Assembly: GCA_037367355.1 (NCBI GenBank)
Contig: CM074705.1
Coordinates: 2,542,001-2,606,000 of the forward strand
Source: Neoscytalidium dimidiatum
Lineage: Eukaryota; Ascomycota; Dothideomycetes; Botryosphaeriales; Botryosphaeriaceae
Direction of reading: 5' to 3'
Length of the DNA stretch: 64,000 nt
In this document: in pieces, positions 11,501 to 23,754 of the stretch
How the letters are laid out: each line of letters starts with the position of its first letter
How positions within the stretch are numbered: position 1 is the stretch's first letter
Position numbers and translations under genes: made by a program
The notes under the pieces: generated by a model
Told to the model about the DNA's origin: nothing
Database searches by the model: none
What the model saw: the letters and a program-made list of their open reading frames with translations, nothing else

Positions 11501-14500
11501 TCGTCCGAGGCCGTGTACTGCGCCGCTACGAGGGCCCATGCGGCGCGGATGAGCGTGCCGACCATGATGCTCGATGCTGGGTTGCGCTGCAGCGGGATGA
11601 AGCGCTCTACCAGGGCGTCCGGCTGCGGGAGGTAGGTTCGTGACGGCAGGGCGGGGAACTGTGGTCCAGTTGCTCCGTTGAGCTGGAGGCGCCAGTAGTC
11701 CTCAGAGGCGGGCCGCGAGAGGCTGCGGAGGTGGCGGACGAAGTGCTTCATCTCCGAGGGCCGCGTGGTCGGAAGCTGGTTCCAGGCATTCTTGACGCGT
11801 TCAAGGATCAGAGGAGTGGACCAGCCGTCGTACAACGCGTGGTGGATGCTCCATACAAAATAGTAATGGTTGAGTTCCGCGTTGTGGACAAGGGCATAAC
11901 GGGACAGTGGCGTTCCTAGACCCATGGGAGAGCTCTTCTCAGATTCGATGTAGGCGTCCAGGGAGTTGGGAGTGGCCCAGTCAATCTTCTCGTCTATGAC
12001 AACCTGTAGTAGCCCATGCTCTTGGAACTGCACTACTCGAGTGCGGAGAATTGGGCTTTCAGCCACAGCTTTTTCCCAGGCTGCTACCAATTTATCCGCG
12101 GTTCCTCTATCCGGGATGTCGGCTATCCTCTGAGCCACGAAGCTCTTCTCAGAGCGCGCAGTAAAGGCCATGAGGACTTCTTGAAGAGGTGTACAAGGGT
12201 AGATGTCTTCAACTTTGGAAGGTTCAACGCCACAAAGCTCGGCAGCTTCAGCGCGAGCGGCTTCGACGTCCCCTCCAGGTTCCAGCATTGAAAATGCTGA
12301 GACGTTAAGGTCAGCCGCATTCTCCATCTGTTCGGCAACGCTTGCCATGACAGATAGCTTAGGGTTGCTGAAGACATCTGCAACGGACAATGATAGCCCG
12401 TTATCTCGAGCTGCAGCGACTAATTTCATCGCTAAGACAGAATCTCCTCCCAGAGCAAAGAAACTATGATTGGTGCCGATGTCCGATTCTGGAAGGCTGA
12501 ACACTCTGCTCCACGTCGTGCGTAGATTTTTCTCGAGAGGAGTGGTAGGTTCCTGTACCTCGCCCTTCGAGTTGCTTGACTTGTCGAGATCTTGCAGCAC
12601 CATTGTCACGCCAACTTGACGCAAAGTCTTTCGGTCGGTCTTTCCCGACACAAGCTGCGGCATGTGATTGATTGGAAGATACGCAGCGGGGACCATGTAC
12701 TTGGGTAGACTTCTTCGAAGCCTCTCGTCCATTTCCGCCATTATGGGTGCGAGCTCTGCCGAGAAAGGGACGCGCTCGACTGGAGCATCTCTTTCTTGTT
12801 GTGCTTGGCTCTCTGGATCCCAGATGAATGCTACGAGAGCGGGCTGCTTGCTGGCACCCTCTGGCTTTATCACCTCAGCAGCCACGCGCACACGAGACGG
12901 AAGCTGGGCCCGCAAATGATACTCGACTTCGCCAAGCTCAACACGCTGGCCTCGGAGCTTGACCTGAGTGTCTTTTCTTCCAACGAATACAAGATAGCCG
13001 GAGCCATCGGGGTCGTACTTGACCAGATCACCAGTCTTGTACAGCCTCCCTCTCCGGCCAGGGACTTCTCCGTGCCCAGCTGTCAACCATGTCGGATCCT
13101 CAATAAACACGGCAGCAGTCTTCTCCGGGTCTCCCAGATAGCCCTCACCCACGCAGGGCCCTTCGACCAACAGCTCGCCCACAGCACCAACAGGCATCAG
13201 CACATTGTGGTCCTCGCGATCCACAATCCACATGACACCACCAGTACCAGGTCCGATGCTAACATACGGCCGGCCAGTCGCCGCACTGTGGTTCGTCGTG
13301 CACCCGACGCCCACCTCGCTCGGCCCGTACCCGTTCACGACGCGCGTATGCTTGCCCCAGCTCGCGACGTCGCTCGCGGTCACGGCCTCGCCGCCGACGC
13401 CCAGGCTCCTCAGGCTCGGCACGATGTCGTCGTCCAGGATGCGCGCCACGCTGGGCGTCAGGTTCGCCATGGTGACGCGCGCGCGCCGGACGAAGCCGGA
13501 CAGGTCGTTCAGCCGCTCCTCGTCCGACGGGATGCACAGGCACCCGCCGTGCGCCAGCGTCGCCAGCATGCTGTCGATCGACACGTCGAACGCGTACGAC
13601 GCGAAGTCCAGCACGCGCGAGACGGCGTCGTAGCCGACCGCTGCCGCGCGCGGGAGCGTGCCCGACCCGTACGCGCCGTGCGAGAGCATCACGCCTTTGG
13701 GCGTCCCCGTGCTGCCGGACGTGAAGATCACGTACATCAGCGCGTCGAGCGGCACGGGCGGGAGCGCCGCGGAGAGCAGGTCGCCGGCGAAGGTCTCCGC
13801 GCAGACGGGGACGACCTTTGCGGTGGGCGCGACAGCGGCGCCGAGGGAGGCGTTCGTGGCGGAGGTCAGGATGAAGGTCGCGGATACTTGGCGCGCGATG
13901 GTCTGCAGGCGTGCGAGCGGCTGGCTGGGATCCGTCAGCGTGAAGGCGGCGCCGGTTTTCATCACGGCGAGCACCGCGATCACGGTCCAGCGGGACTTCT
14001 CGAAGCAGAGCGGCGCGATCATGTTGGCGCCCAGGCCGAGCGCTTTGAGGTGCTGCGCCAGCCGCGTCGAGAGCGCGTCGACTTCGGCGATCGTCCATTG
14101 GCCGTCCCAGGCATCGATGGCGAGTGCGGAAGGGTTGGCAGCGGCTTGCTGGGAGACGATTTCGTGCATGCACCGGTCGATGGTCGGGGGGAGGTCACGA
14201 TTCCAGCGCCATATTTCGGAGAGATCGCGGTCGTTGACTTTGATGATGCTTGATATGGGGGCGGTGATGTTGGTACGGATGCTTTCGAGAATATCAAGCA
14301 TAGAGTGGAGGTAGGTTTTTGCCATGTATTGCGTCATGAACAGTGTGCGCCATGATGCTTGCAGTGCCAGGCCTTCATCCTGACCGATAATTTCGACTTT
14401 CAAGGTCCACTGGGAGGGCGTCAGTATGATGCAGTAGGGAAATGTGGCCTAAAGATTTGATTTGAAGGCTCCTATGTGCAGAAGAAGCAGACGTTGAAAT

Positions 14501-15062
14501 GGAAAGACGAAACAGAGATGATGAAGTGACGGTAGGATCAGACGTGCAGATACAAATGGGAAAGAAACAGGAACAAGTACACCAAACAGATGGTTCTGCT
14601 CAGCATAACGAAGAATGAACGTGGGAGTGGGTAGAATCTAGACTGGCTGGGTAAATGACGTACATCTTTGCTGTTGGTAAAGAATAATGTCTCCCCCACT
14701 TGACAAGTATCTGACTCATCCTTCAAGGTACGCTGTCGGACTCTGGCCACTGTTTCCAACAAGCTCTGTGTTGAATCATCGAGTTGGAAAGCGATATCAG
14801 ACGCCACAACGGTTTCTTCGACAATCTCGAATGCCTCATGATCATGTGACTCTATGTGCCCCCAAGAAAGTTCGAGGTCGCTGATGTCGTTGTAGCGAGA
14901 AAGCACAAGGACCCATGCCAAGAGCAGGATATCTGCATTGCTGCCAACTGAGGTAAGTGCTTGACGTGAGTTGCAAAGCGGTACAGCTATTCGCTGGTTC
15001 TTGGCATCTCCATCTTGCAGGGTCCCAGCATCAATGGGACTGTCAGTTCGTTGTTGATCCAT
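8584..15062 (-). CDS. sidD: siderophore nonribosomal peptide synthetase, SidD/NPS6 type (A-T-C-dA-T-C)
   Basis: Two exons, 15062-14664 and 14409-8584, give about 2074 residues, the usual size of SidD/NPS6. Order: a short N-terminal C-like remnant (1-190); A1 (about 200-720, core YVIFTSGSTGTPKG near 358); T1 (LGGDSVLAM near 784); C1 with HHALYDG near 988; a degenerate A2 (about 1280-1500) that keeps only the start and the C-terminal subdomain and lacks the ATP-binding and substrate-pocket cores; T2 (LGGDSIMAM near 1584); and a terminal C domain with SHAQYDG near 1797. This layout with a dead second A domain is that of the extracellular siderophore synthetases that join N5-acyl-N5-hydroxyornithine units (fusarinine C, coprogen). 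The terminal domain has SHxxxDx14Y, the signature of fungal cyclising CT domains. The 254-base intron is long for this locus, so a small extra exon is possible. The ATG at 15062 was chosen over the in-frame 15131. SreA-type sites lie upstream. Confidence 0.9.
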
Positions 15063-15363
15063 TCTGTTGATAGACTTCTTGGAATACACTCCAGCTTCAC
15101 CGCTGAATAAATGGTAGGTAAGTAGGCGCAAGTCTGAACGAATGCTACCTCACTCCTCCAAGCGCTGAAGACACCAATGAGAAGTACATCAACATGCCTC
15201 CGAATTACTGGCGCATTATTCCGTAAGAAGGTCTACGAGCGATCCGAGAAACGGACTGGCACCTGAGCGGCGCTGGACTTGCCCAAGCTCAGCGCAGCGC
15301 CCGTGCCTTGCCTTCGGAAACGAAGTGACGACGCATCCCTCGGCCGGCGGAACGGTGTTGGGC

Positions 15364-15372
15364 ATCTGATAA
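15364..15372 (+). promoter_or_regulatory. SreA/GATA-factor site ATCTGATAA
   Basis: Exact match to ATCWGATAA, the extended site reported for the Aspergillus iron regulator SreA, 302 bases upstream of the sidD start. Confidence 0.75.
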
Positions 15373-15454
15373 GATGCGGCATCGGAGGACCCTGGACGCG
15401 GAGATATCCATTGTCTGGAGGCAGAGGAAAACTTGAAGCCACACTTTGCGTTGT

Positions 15455-15463
15455 TTATCTGAT
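15455..15463 (-). promoter_or_regulatory. SreA/GATA-factor site ATCAGATAA
   Basis: Reads TTATCTGAT on the plus strand. It is the second exact site upstream of sidD, 83 bases beyond the first. Confidence 0.75.
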
Positions 15464-16360
15464 TTTTCCTTGTTCAGCTGGTCAGTGTTTGGCTAACGTT
15501 TTGGTCTGGACGCCATTCGCGCCACAGAGCTTCCAGCCCTCAGCCACGAACGCCAAAGTCAGGCAAACACGAGAGTAAACGAGCATTTTTCACGAGTTTC
15601 TTCATATTCGCCTGGATAATTGGACGGCAAATCGCATAGGGCGGCAATGGCCTCGCGATGCATATCCACAGAGGTAAATCCTTAGGTGGGGAGGAGTTGG
15701 CACGTATTCTTGGCACGTTGGGAATGCGGAGCCGTCAGCATCTACAGGGTGCGCGCCAGAGCCGAGGCAAAAATCATACGAGACGTGTGATCACAGAATC
15801 AGATTAGACGAGACTAAGGTTTTAAGAGAGTGCCGCGCGGCGGGAGGCCGAATGTCGGGCGAGCCTGGAAACGGCATGTCGTTGCGCGGCCCGAGAAGTG
15901 GTGCTGGTGTCGATTTTGGCACGAATTGAGAAGAGAGGCCGCGCTGCTGACGTCTGAGCCGGACTGAGTGCTAATGGAAACCCCAAATTGTGGGTTCATG
16001 ATGGCCCCTATCCCACAAGGTTTCAGCTATAGGCGGTGAAGATCGTGTGTGCTTACGCACGCATATCTGGAATAGTGATTGGGCGGGCCCACTTGTGCTT
16101 AAGCCTTTCGAGCAGCGCCTTTTCTCGGCGTGACCCGCAATCGCTGCCAAGCTGCAAAGCTTCATGCTCATAAGCTCTAGTCACGCCGAGACAGCCTGGT
16201 GGGCCTATCAGATGTTTGATCTCACGCCGGAACATGAAAAACAAATGTCACACGGCTTTTCCGTAAGGCTCGCCCCCGGTCGATCTTTCCCACGCCAAGC
16301 CTGCCTCCGGGACAGTTCGACAGGGTGCGAGTCCGCGCCAGATCGCAGGCCCCATGCATC

Positions 16361-16369
16361 TTATCTGAT
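16361..16369 (-). promoter_or_regulatory. SreA/GATA-factor site ATCAGATAA
   Basis: Reads TTATCTGAT on the plus strand, 382 bases upstream of the sidF-like start at 16751. Confidence 0.75.
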
Positions 16370-16750
16370 TCAGCTCTGGCAAACTCTGCATGCTCCGCCG
16401 TCAACTTCGCCGGATATCACCGACCATGGAGTAGACCTACAGCAGATCGCAACTAGAACGGAACGGCTTGCGTGGCGTCCACACATGCGCCTTTCGACGT
16501 ACATCGAATTGGCTTCGTCGGACCTCGGGAGAAATTTGTCAGGAGAGCATTCTCGCAAAAGCCACGGCGTCCACCAGACTGGGCGAGACATCGTTGAGCT
16601 GGCGAAAGGTGAATAGGCCCTCAGAGGAGAGAGCCGTGGTTCGGCGCCCGGTTCCTCCTTTCCGTGACTAGCATATACGATCGAATCCCAATAACGGTTC
16701 GCCGGTAGTCTTCGTCATTAGCAGAGGGTTTCCTATCAAAATAAAAGACC

Positions 16751-18079
16751 ATGTCTCTGCAATCGGTTCAAGCGTTCCAATTTTCGGACAGTGAAAGGCC
16801 GTCAGCGGTCGCCAAGCTGCGGCTGCCGCACCCGTACCTTACTACATACTACGCTCTGGACTCGGGAAAGGCTTGGCCTGTTGGCACACCCCTCTTGAGA
16901 GTGTATGAAGAGGCAGGATCGACACGACAGCCTCATCAGCAACTCCACAACAACCACCTCCTCTTCAGCATTCCGAAGCAAGAAGCCTCGGAAGCAGAAC
17001 TACCACCACCTTCCAACAACACAGCCTGGGCTCGGGCTCGTCGCTCACCATGGGCAGTATTCACCTGGGATGACTCTGTGGCACCAGAGTTGGGCCAACT
17101 ATGGCTGGCCATCTACTTTATCTTCACCGTCCAACCAGATGTCGAGATCTTCCGCGCGAGCTTCCAGGGCACTGATCGCTCCTCCCTCGTCCAATCTCTC
17201 CAGACATCCATGTTGGCGGTAGAGCACCCGAAATCAACAGCGGACTCGGATCCCACATTCCCAGACGAACTGGTCATCCTGCGCGGCGCGTTTTGGCAAG
17301 GGGCCGGCAGCCCGTTCGACGGGCGCGCGCCGTGGACGCCGACGCTCACGAAGTCCGCACCGCAACCGGCCGAAGAAATCATCACAACGCTCTTCCCGGA
17401 CTCGCGCGTCCACGTGCGGCACCCGCGGCGGCCGGCCAAGCCGACGCCGGGCTCGATCGTGTACAGCCGCTACATCCCGTCGCTGGACGAGCACTTCTCG
17501 CTGATGGCGCTGGACTGCGAGGACGCGGCGCACGTGGAGCTCTTCCACCGGTGGCAGAACGACCCGCGCGTGGCGGCCGGGTGGCACGAGGCGGGCACGC
17601 TGGCGCAGCACCGCGAGTACCTGCGGCGGCAGCACGCCGACCCGCACACGCTGTGCGTGCTCGGCCGCTTCGACGACGCGCCCTTCGCCTACTTCGAGGT
17701 CTACTGGGCGCGCGAGGACCCCGTCGGCGCGCACTACGAGGCCGGCGCGTTCGACCGCGGCCGCCACTCGCTGGTCGGCGACGCCCGCTTCCGCGGCGAG
17801 TATCGCGTGCTCGGCTGGTGGCCGTGCGTGATCCATTACTGCTTCCTGGACGACAACCGGACGGGGAACGTCGTCGGCGAGCCGCTGGCGTCGAACCCGA
17901 CGGTCATGAAGTACGACTACCTGCACGGCCTCAACGTGGACAGGTACATCGATTTCCCGCACAAGAGGGCGGCGCTGGTGAAGGTGTCGAGGCATCGGTT
18001 CTTCCAGCTGAGCCCGTTCAATGTCGGGAGTGGGGGCCGGATAAGCGGAATCAGCTTGCCGTTCCCGTCAAAGCTGTAG
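16751..18079 (+). CDS. sidF: N5-hydroxyornithine acyltransferase, SidF-like, PTS1 SKL
   Basis: A single exon of 442 residues. The C-terminal half is a GNAT-type acyltransferase of the IucB/SidF family: IVYSRYIPSLDEHFSLMAL, HRWQNDPRVAAGWHEAGT, PFAYFEVYWARED and WPCVIHYCFLDDNRTGNVVGEP are conserved family blocks. SidF moves anhydromevalonyl from CoA onto N5-hydroxyornithine, giving the building block of fusarinines. The C-terminus is SKL, a canonical peroxisomal PTS1, matching the known peroxisomal location of Aspergillus SidF. It is divergent from the NRPS across a promoter with SreA sites. The 3' half (about 17290-17950) is much richer in G and C than the 5' third. SidL, the intracellular acetylating relative, is the main alternative, but the context and PTS1 favour SidF. 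Confidence 0.88.
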   Translation: MSLQSVQAFQFSDSERPSAVAKLRLPHPYLTTYYALDSGKAWPVGTPLLRVYEEAGSTRQPHQQLHNNHLLFSIPKQEASEAELPPPSNNTAWARARRSPWAVFTWDDSVAPELGQLWLAIYFIFTVQPDVEIFRASFQGTDRSSLVQSLQTSMLAVEHPKSTADSDPTFPDELVILRGAFWQGAGSPFDGRAPWTPTLTKSAPQPAEEIITTLFPDSRVHVRHPRRPAKPTPGSIVYSRYIPSLDEHFSLMALDCEDAAHVELFHRWQNDPRVAAGWHEAGTLAQHREYLRRQHADPHTLCVLGRFDDAPFAYFEVYWAREDPVGAHYEAGAFDRGRHSLVGDARFRGEYRVLGWWPCVIHYCFLDDNRTGNVVGEPLASNPTVMKYDYLHGLNVDRYIDFPHKRAALVKVSRHRFFQLSPFNVGSGGRISGISLPFPSKL

Positions 18080-18654
18080 GGAGGTGAAGAGGGTACTTAA
18101 TTGCTGTTCGGTGCAATTAGGGGCATTTGAGTCCGATCCGAGTGGGAAACGCGACACTGAATGTAAATAGCCGGGCGAGAATTTGCGGATCCATAGGAGC
18201 ATATGTCGGAATTGCCGAAATTATGAGCACCAAGAGTAGCAGACGGAGTCGCCGAGAACTGCAAGGTGAAAATATCATAGTGGGGAGTGAGAAGAGAAGG
18301 ATGGAGGTTGAGGGGAAGTGAAGAGTGCACCGCAAATCGGCCGATGGGATACAGCAAAGTTTGCATATAATAGCCCGCTAGCCAATGAAAGAGCAGTATT
18401 TTTATTACAGTAATTATGCATTCGTGAACTATTGGTTGGACGGTGCACGTCCTGTTGATAAAAGTTTATAGCTCAGTAGGGCGATTACGCGGCCAATGAG
18501 AAAAGGCCCGATGCCGCATGCCTGGCCGCTGCTACTGTCTCAACCTCCGCTCTTCCGCTCTCCAGCTCTCAACTGCGGTACTGGGCACTCCTGAGCAAGA
18601 GAACTACATTGCTTTAATCGAAGTCCTGACGCTAAAAACCTACTAACTCCAGCC
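18080..18654. other. intergenic between convergent genes
   Basis: Spacer between the convergent sidF-like and ABC transporter genes. AT-rich, short ORFs only; presumably both 3' UTRs. Confidence 0.5.
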
Positions 18655-21600
18655 CTAAGCGGAAGATGTCTGGTGCAGCACATTCGTCCTGTAAGTGTCG
18701 CTCCGTTCGAACAGCTCGTCGTGGGTGCCACGATCGACGCAGCGGCCAGCCTCGATCAGGAAGATGACGTCGGCCTTGCGAATTGTGTGAAGCCTGTGGG
18801 CGATGGCCACCACCGTGATGCCGCGCGCCGCCTTTTCGAGCCCGTCCTGCAGCAGCTTCTCCGACTCGGCATCCAGCGCGCTGGTCGACTCGTCCAGGAT
18901 GAGGAGCCGTGGCCGCCGCACCAACGCCCGTGCAATCGCCAACCGCTGCTTCTGTCCACCCGACAGCTGGCTGCCATTCGGCCCGCACAGTGTGTCGTAC
19001 CCCTGTGGCAGGGATGTGATCACGTCGTGGATGTTGGCCAGTTTGCAGGCTTCTTCGATCTCGCTGTCGGTCGCCGCGTGGCCGGGACGCGCGCCCAGAG
19101 CGATGTTGAAGCGGACACTGCCGCCGAAGAGCACGCTTTCCTGCGGCACTAGTGCAATGTCGTCTCGGAAACTGACATCGCTGCGCTTTGTGATGTCTGC
19201 GCCGTCAATGAGGATGCTTCCCGATGACGGTACGTACATGCGCTCGATAAGGGAGATGATTGTCGACTTGCCGGCGCCGCTGGAGCCGACAAAGGCCGCG
19301 AACTGACCAGGCCGGATCTCCAGGTCCATGCCATGAAGAACGGGCGCGTTAGGGCGAGCAGGGTACGCGAATTTGACATCCCGGAACTGGATGCCCACCC
19401 CGCCACCGCTGTTGGCCGTTTGCTTGGACTCCGCAACCGCCTCCACATCCTTCTCGGACGCAACGATCGGCGACGACGCTTGACCACTTCCACATAGCTT
19501 CTGGTCCGGATTCAGGTCGATGATGTTCAGGATCCGGGCGATGGCCGCACGAGCACTGGAGACCTCGGGCGCAAGTGCAAACATCTGGCTCCACAGCTGC
19601 GCGCTCACGAGGAGGGAGAAGACAACAATCAAAAACTGTGCCTGGCTGTAACGGCCACCAATGATGTTCTTCGACCCCCACCAATAAGCCAGAGCATAGC
19701 CCAAGTTGCCAATAAAGTACGCGCCAGCCAACCAGAGACTCGCGTGTAAGCTAACGAGCGTAGTCTCCTCACGCGGTCCCTTGAGGGAACGGCGGTACAC
19801 TGCCAACGTCTCATGCTCCAGGGACAAGGATGCGATGGCTTTGATCGAGTTGGCTGCCTCGACTCCAATGCCAACAGACTCCGCATAGGCGTTTTCATGA
19901 CGCTCCTCAAACTTGGCCAGGACGCGTAGTTGCTGGATACCCACTCCGAGCAAGAGCGGCACGATGGCCAAGCACACAAGCGCAATCCTCCATGCAACCA
20001 CATGTGTCAGGACAACGGCCGCGATGAGATTGACGACGATGGAGAACATGGTCCCGATAATCGAACCACTTAGCCCACCGAGCAAGTTGCCGTCGTTGGT
20101 GATGACCGAGAGAAGACTTGACGGTGTCCTGCCCTCCGACTGATGCCACTGCAGGTCTTGCTTGAACAGCGAGCGGAACGATAACACGCGTACGCGGTAC
20201 ATGATCTTCTCCGCAACGTAGCCAAAGCCTGACCAGCTGATCAGGTTGGCGAAGAATTCGACGATGGCAAGGATAAAGAACATGAGCCCGAAGAAGCGCC
20301 CATGCCTGCGGATGCTCTCCTCACTCTTGCACGGGTTCAGGCTTTGGACTGTGTTTCCAAAGATGACGGCTTCGGCAGAGAAGGCTCCTCCAACAATGGT
20401 GGCGCCGAGAAGGGCCAGGAGTACGACCAGGATATGAGGACGAGCCATCCGGCATGTCTCCGCAATGATGTTGCCTAACGACCTGCCCGAAGCCGACTCG
20501 GTGCTGCTCTCGTCTTTCTCGACCGGCTCTACACTCGATATAGCTTCATTTTTCTCCTCCTTGGACTCTCTGGCGTTTATCTGCGTTGCTGGCACGGGGG
20601 CCTTCTCGATTGGAGTCCCATCCGAGGATTCGCTGACTGAGCCAGAATTGGAAGAGGTCTTGCTTGTCTCAGCGTCACTGCTGGAATTCTGGAGACGCAC
20701 CAATTCCGCGTAGGCCCCTTCTCTAGCCAAGAGATCAGCATGGCTGCCCTCCTCCAACACCACGCCGTCCCTAAGCACGACGATCTTGTCCGCATCCTTG
20801 ATGGTGGACAGCCGGTGAGCGATTGATATCATCGTCCTGCCCTCTGACACCTTCGCCATGGCCTTCAGGATGGCCTGCTCGCTCCTCGAGTCCAGACTCG
20901 CCGTAGCCTCGTCCAGAATCAGAATCTTCGGGTTCTTGACCAGCGCCCGCGCCAGCGCAACGCGCTGCTTCTGACCGCCGCTCAGCAGCCTTCCACCAGG
21001 CCCCACGCGCGTGCCCAGCCCGCCCTTCAGGCCGGCGATGAAGTTCGCCGCATCCGCCTGCTCGGCCGCGCGCTGCACGAGCTCCACGACCTGCGCGATC
21101 TCAGACCCGTGCTTCGCCGCCGCCTTCTGCACGTCGTCCCCGTCCCGCACCGCGGCGGCCACCAGCGCCAGGTCCGGGCCGAGCAGGCTCTCGCGCAGCC
21201 GGACGTGCGCGGGGTCGGGCGAGTTGACCAGGCCGTGGGCGACGTTCTCGAGGACGGAGCGGTCCAGCAGCGCGGCCTCCTGCTGCACGAGCGAGACGTG
21301 GGCGCGCACGCCGCGCGTGTTGAGCGCGCGCAGCTCGACGCCGTCCAGCAGGACTGCGCCCCCGACCGGGTCGTACAGCCGGGCGACGAGGCCGGCGATG
21401 GTGGACTTGCCCGAGCCGGACAGCCCGACGATGGCGGTGTGCTTGCCCGCGGGGAGGTCGAGGCTCACGCTGCGCAGGACGACGGCGTCCGGCCGCGAGG
21501 GGTACGCGAAGGAGACGTTGCGCAGCTCGACGTGGCCGGCGACGGCGGCGGGGACGGGGGCGCCGGCGGCGGAGGTGCCGTCGATGGGCGAGACGGCGTC

Positions 21601-22914
21601 CATGTCCCTGCGCAGCTTGGCGAAGGCGGCGGAGGCGGCGCCGAAGACCTGGAGGTAGGGGGCGACCTGGCTGAGCACGAGGGTGGCGTCGACGAGGATG
21701 AAGATGACGGTGAAGATGGTGCCCACGGTCGCGCCGCCGCCGTCCGAGTCGCGGCCCACGGCGTCGGCGATGATCCTGCTGCCCTCCCAGAAGGCCAGCG
21801 CGTTGGCCGCGTACGCGATGAAGTACATCAGCCCGGACTGGACGCCCGACGCGACCGCCTTCTTGATGCCCTCCTCCTGCGACTTCTTCAGGTCGGCCGC
21901 GAACCGCTCCTCCAGCCGGGCGTTGGCGCCGAAGGCGTGCACCACGAGCACGTTGGACAGGCCCTCGGACGCGATGGACGCGGCCGAGGCCACGCAGTCG
22001 GACATGCGGCCGGCGTAGCGCTCGACGAAGTAGTTGCCCGCCCAGCTCATGATCATGTACGCCGGCACCAGCGACACCAGGATGGCGGCCAGCGTCGCGT
22101 GCTTGAGGAAGGCCACCACGTACGCCGTCGCGAAGAAGGACAGGCTGGAGATGCAGATGCCCACCTTCTCCGACGTGCCGTTGCGGATGCTCTGCACGTC
22201 GCCGTTCAGCCGCGACGACACCTCGCCGCCCGGCAGCCGGTCGAAGAACGACGGCTCCTGGCGCAGGAGCGACCGGAGGTATTGCTCGCGCAGGCGCTGG
22301 GCGAGGCGCGCGCCGCCCAGCGACCAGCAGGACAGGTGGATGTACATGAAGCCGAACTGCGCGATCGCGAGGTATACCACGTAGAGGATCTTGCCGTCCA
22401 CGTCTGACTGGTAGGAGGCGTCATCGCTGCTGTCGGACGAGCACGTGGCCGAGTTGAGGTCGTCGATCAGCTGGCCGAAGATGATGCCCAGCAGCGGGAA
22501 GGGGATTCCCGACGCGATCGCGCACACGAAGCCGGTGACGAGGAGGAAGACGTCGAATTTGGTGGGTTGCGCGTAGACGAGGAGTTGGAGGTACTGGGTC
22601 AGCCGCCCGAAGACCTGGTGGGCGTTAGTGATGAGCTTGGTAGAAGGATCGGAGGAGCCTGTGTGGAAAGACTGGTGTTGAAGTGCTGGATTGGACGAGC
22701 TGCGGCGAGCGTGACCGCTCAGCTGAACAGCTGCTTCAACCATCAATCACATTCTCAAAGCCCAGCTCTCGAAGCTCGCTCTATGGACTGAGGGGCTCAG
22801 TCTGAAGCCGCTTACCTTTGGATTCTCTTCTTTCTCTGCGTCGGCGGCAGGATCACCTGTAGCAGTAGCAACGGCCGCCGTTGCGGTGTTCTCTGCTGGC
22901 GGATGCTCAGACAT
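18655..22914 (-). CDS. full-size ABCB (MDR-type) transporter, SitT-like
   Basis: Two exons, 22914-22816 and 22722-18655, give about 1388 residues. Exon 1 encodes a hydrophilic Ala/Glu-rich leader beginning MSEHPPAENT and joins in phase at NPK/LSGHARR. The topology is TMD-NBD-TMD-NBD: NBD1 has GLSGSGKST near residue 464, LSGGQKQR and LILDEATASLD; NBD2 has GSSGAGKST near 1177, LSGGQKQR and LILDESTSALD. All Walker and signature residues look intact, so both ATP sites should work. Full-size ABCB pumps of this type sit in siderophore clusters (SitT of A. fumigatus), where they are thought to export siderophores, precursors or breakdown products at the plasma membrane. The position between sidF and sidH supports the same here. 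The substrate is inferred. Confidence 0.9.
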
Positions 22915-23754
22915 TGTGCCTGTCCACAGTCCACTCGATTGTCTTGCAGGACGTGAGCTAGTCGTCTGCTGCAGGACCTTCGAACCGTAGCCATACTTTG
23001 CCTGTACCCTCCTAACATCAACTGAGTCCCGATGTCGGTTGTGAGCACTGGCATCCCGACACGGCGAGCACAAGCGTTGTGGCCAGATCTGATTAGATTG
23101 ACTCCACCTTCAGCCCTCAGCGCAAGTGGAGCCACGGCTGCGAAGCATACGCAGTGGCGCTACAGGGTTGCGTGCACGGATGATTCCTGTGCCACGAGTG
23201 CCCGTCCGGGACCACGCTGCCCGAGTGGGGGCCTTGCCGGGGAGCCAGACCAGGCCCAACCACCCACTACCAACCTGTGCCGCCGCCATGAACTGCTGCT
23301 GCACACGACGCCGCCGAAAGATTGATAAGATCATCTCAAACTTTTCCCTCTCTTTGCTTGGCACCTGACGCGGCCGAAACGTGTTCCATCTGGCCCGCCG
23401 CTTCGGGTACCTCAACACACACCAGTTCCTTGGCACTTTGCGGCATTTCACTTCTTCACCAACACCTCCACTCGGTCGCGGCCGTAACCCTTCCGATGCT
23501 CAGATGAGGGTGAGTGCGGTCTCTCTCTCTCTATACCCTGCAGGACTCGGAGAAGAGTCAGGTTGAGCATGGTTAGCCGGGTCCGCTAACACTTGCCATG
23601 CCTTACCACGACCCAAGTCGACCAAGCATTCTCCCATACAGTTTCTAAGGATTTGGTGGTTGCGATGTTCATATACGTCTCCATTGACAGTTGTTTATTT
23701 TTGTTTTCTGAAGGCATGATACAACATGCCTTGAGATGGCGGCTCTCCATTGAT
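22915..23754. other. intergenic upstream of ABC gene and downstream of sidH
   Basis: Contains a one-mismatch SreA-like element ATCTGATTA (23097-23105) and a TGATAA core (23323-23328), both plausible upstream elements of the ABC gene. No gene seen. Confidence 0.5.
23097..23105 (+). promoter_or_regulatory. near-match SreA/GATA element ATCTGATTA
   Basis: One mismatch from ATCWGATAA, 183 bases upstream of the ABC transporter start. Weaker evidence than the exact sites. Confidence 0.4.

Larger units (their letters stand above)
15063..16750. other. divergent sidD-sidF promoter region, no gene seen
   Basis: A 1.7 kb region between two divergently transcribed siderophore genes. It holds three exact ATCWGATAA elements (15364, 15455, 16361) and two one-mismatch copies (15798-15806 ATCAGATTA; 16205-16213 ATCTGATAG on the minus strand). 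ORFs here are short and unlike known proteins. Confidence 0.7.

Noticed and set aside
12796..14253. 485-codon plus-strand ORF
   Set aside because: Antisense to the GC-rich first A domain of the NRPS; its Arg/Ala/His-rich translation has no family resemblance.
21109..22407. 432-codon plus-strand ORF
   Set aside because: Antisense shadow of the ABC transporter in a GC-rich stretch; low-complexity translation.
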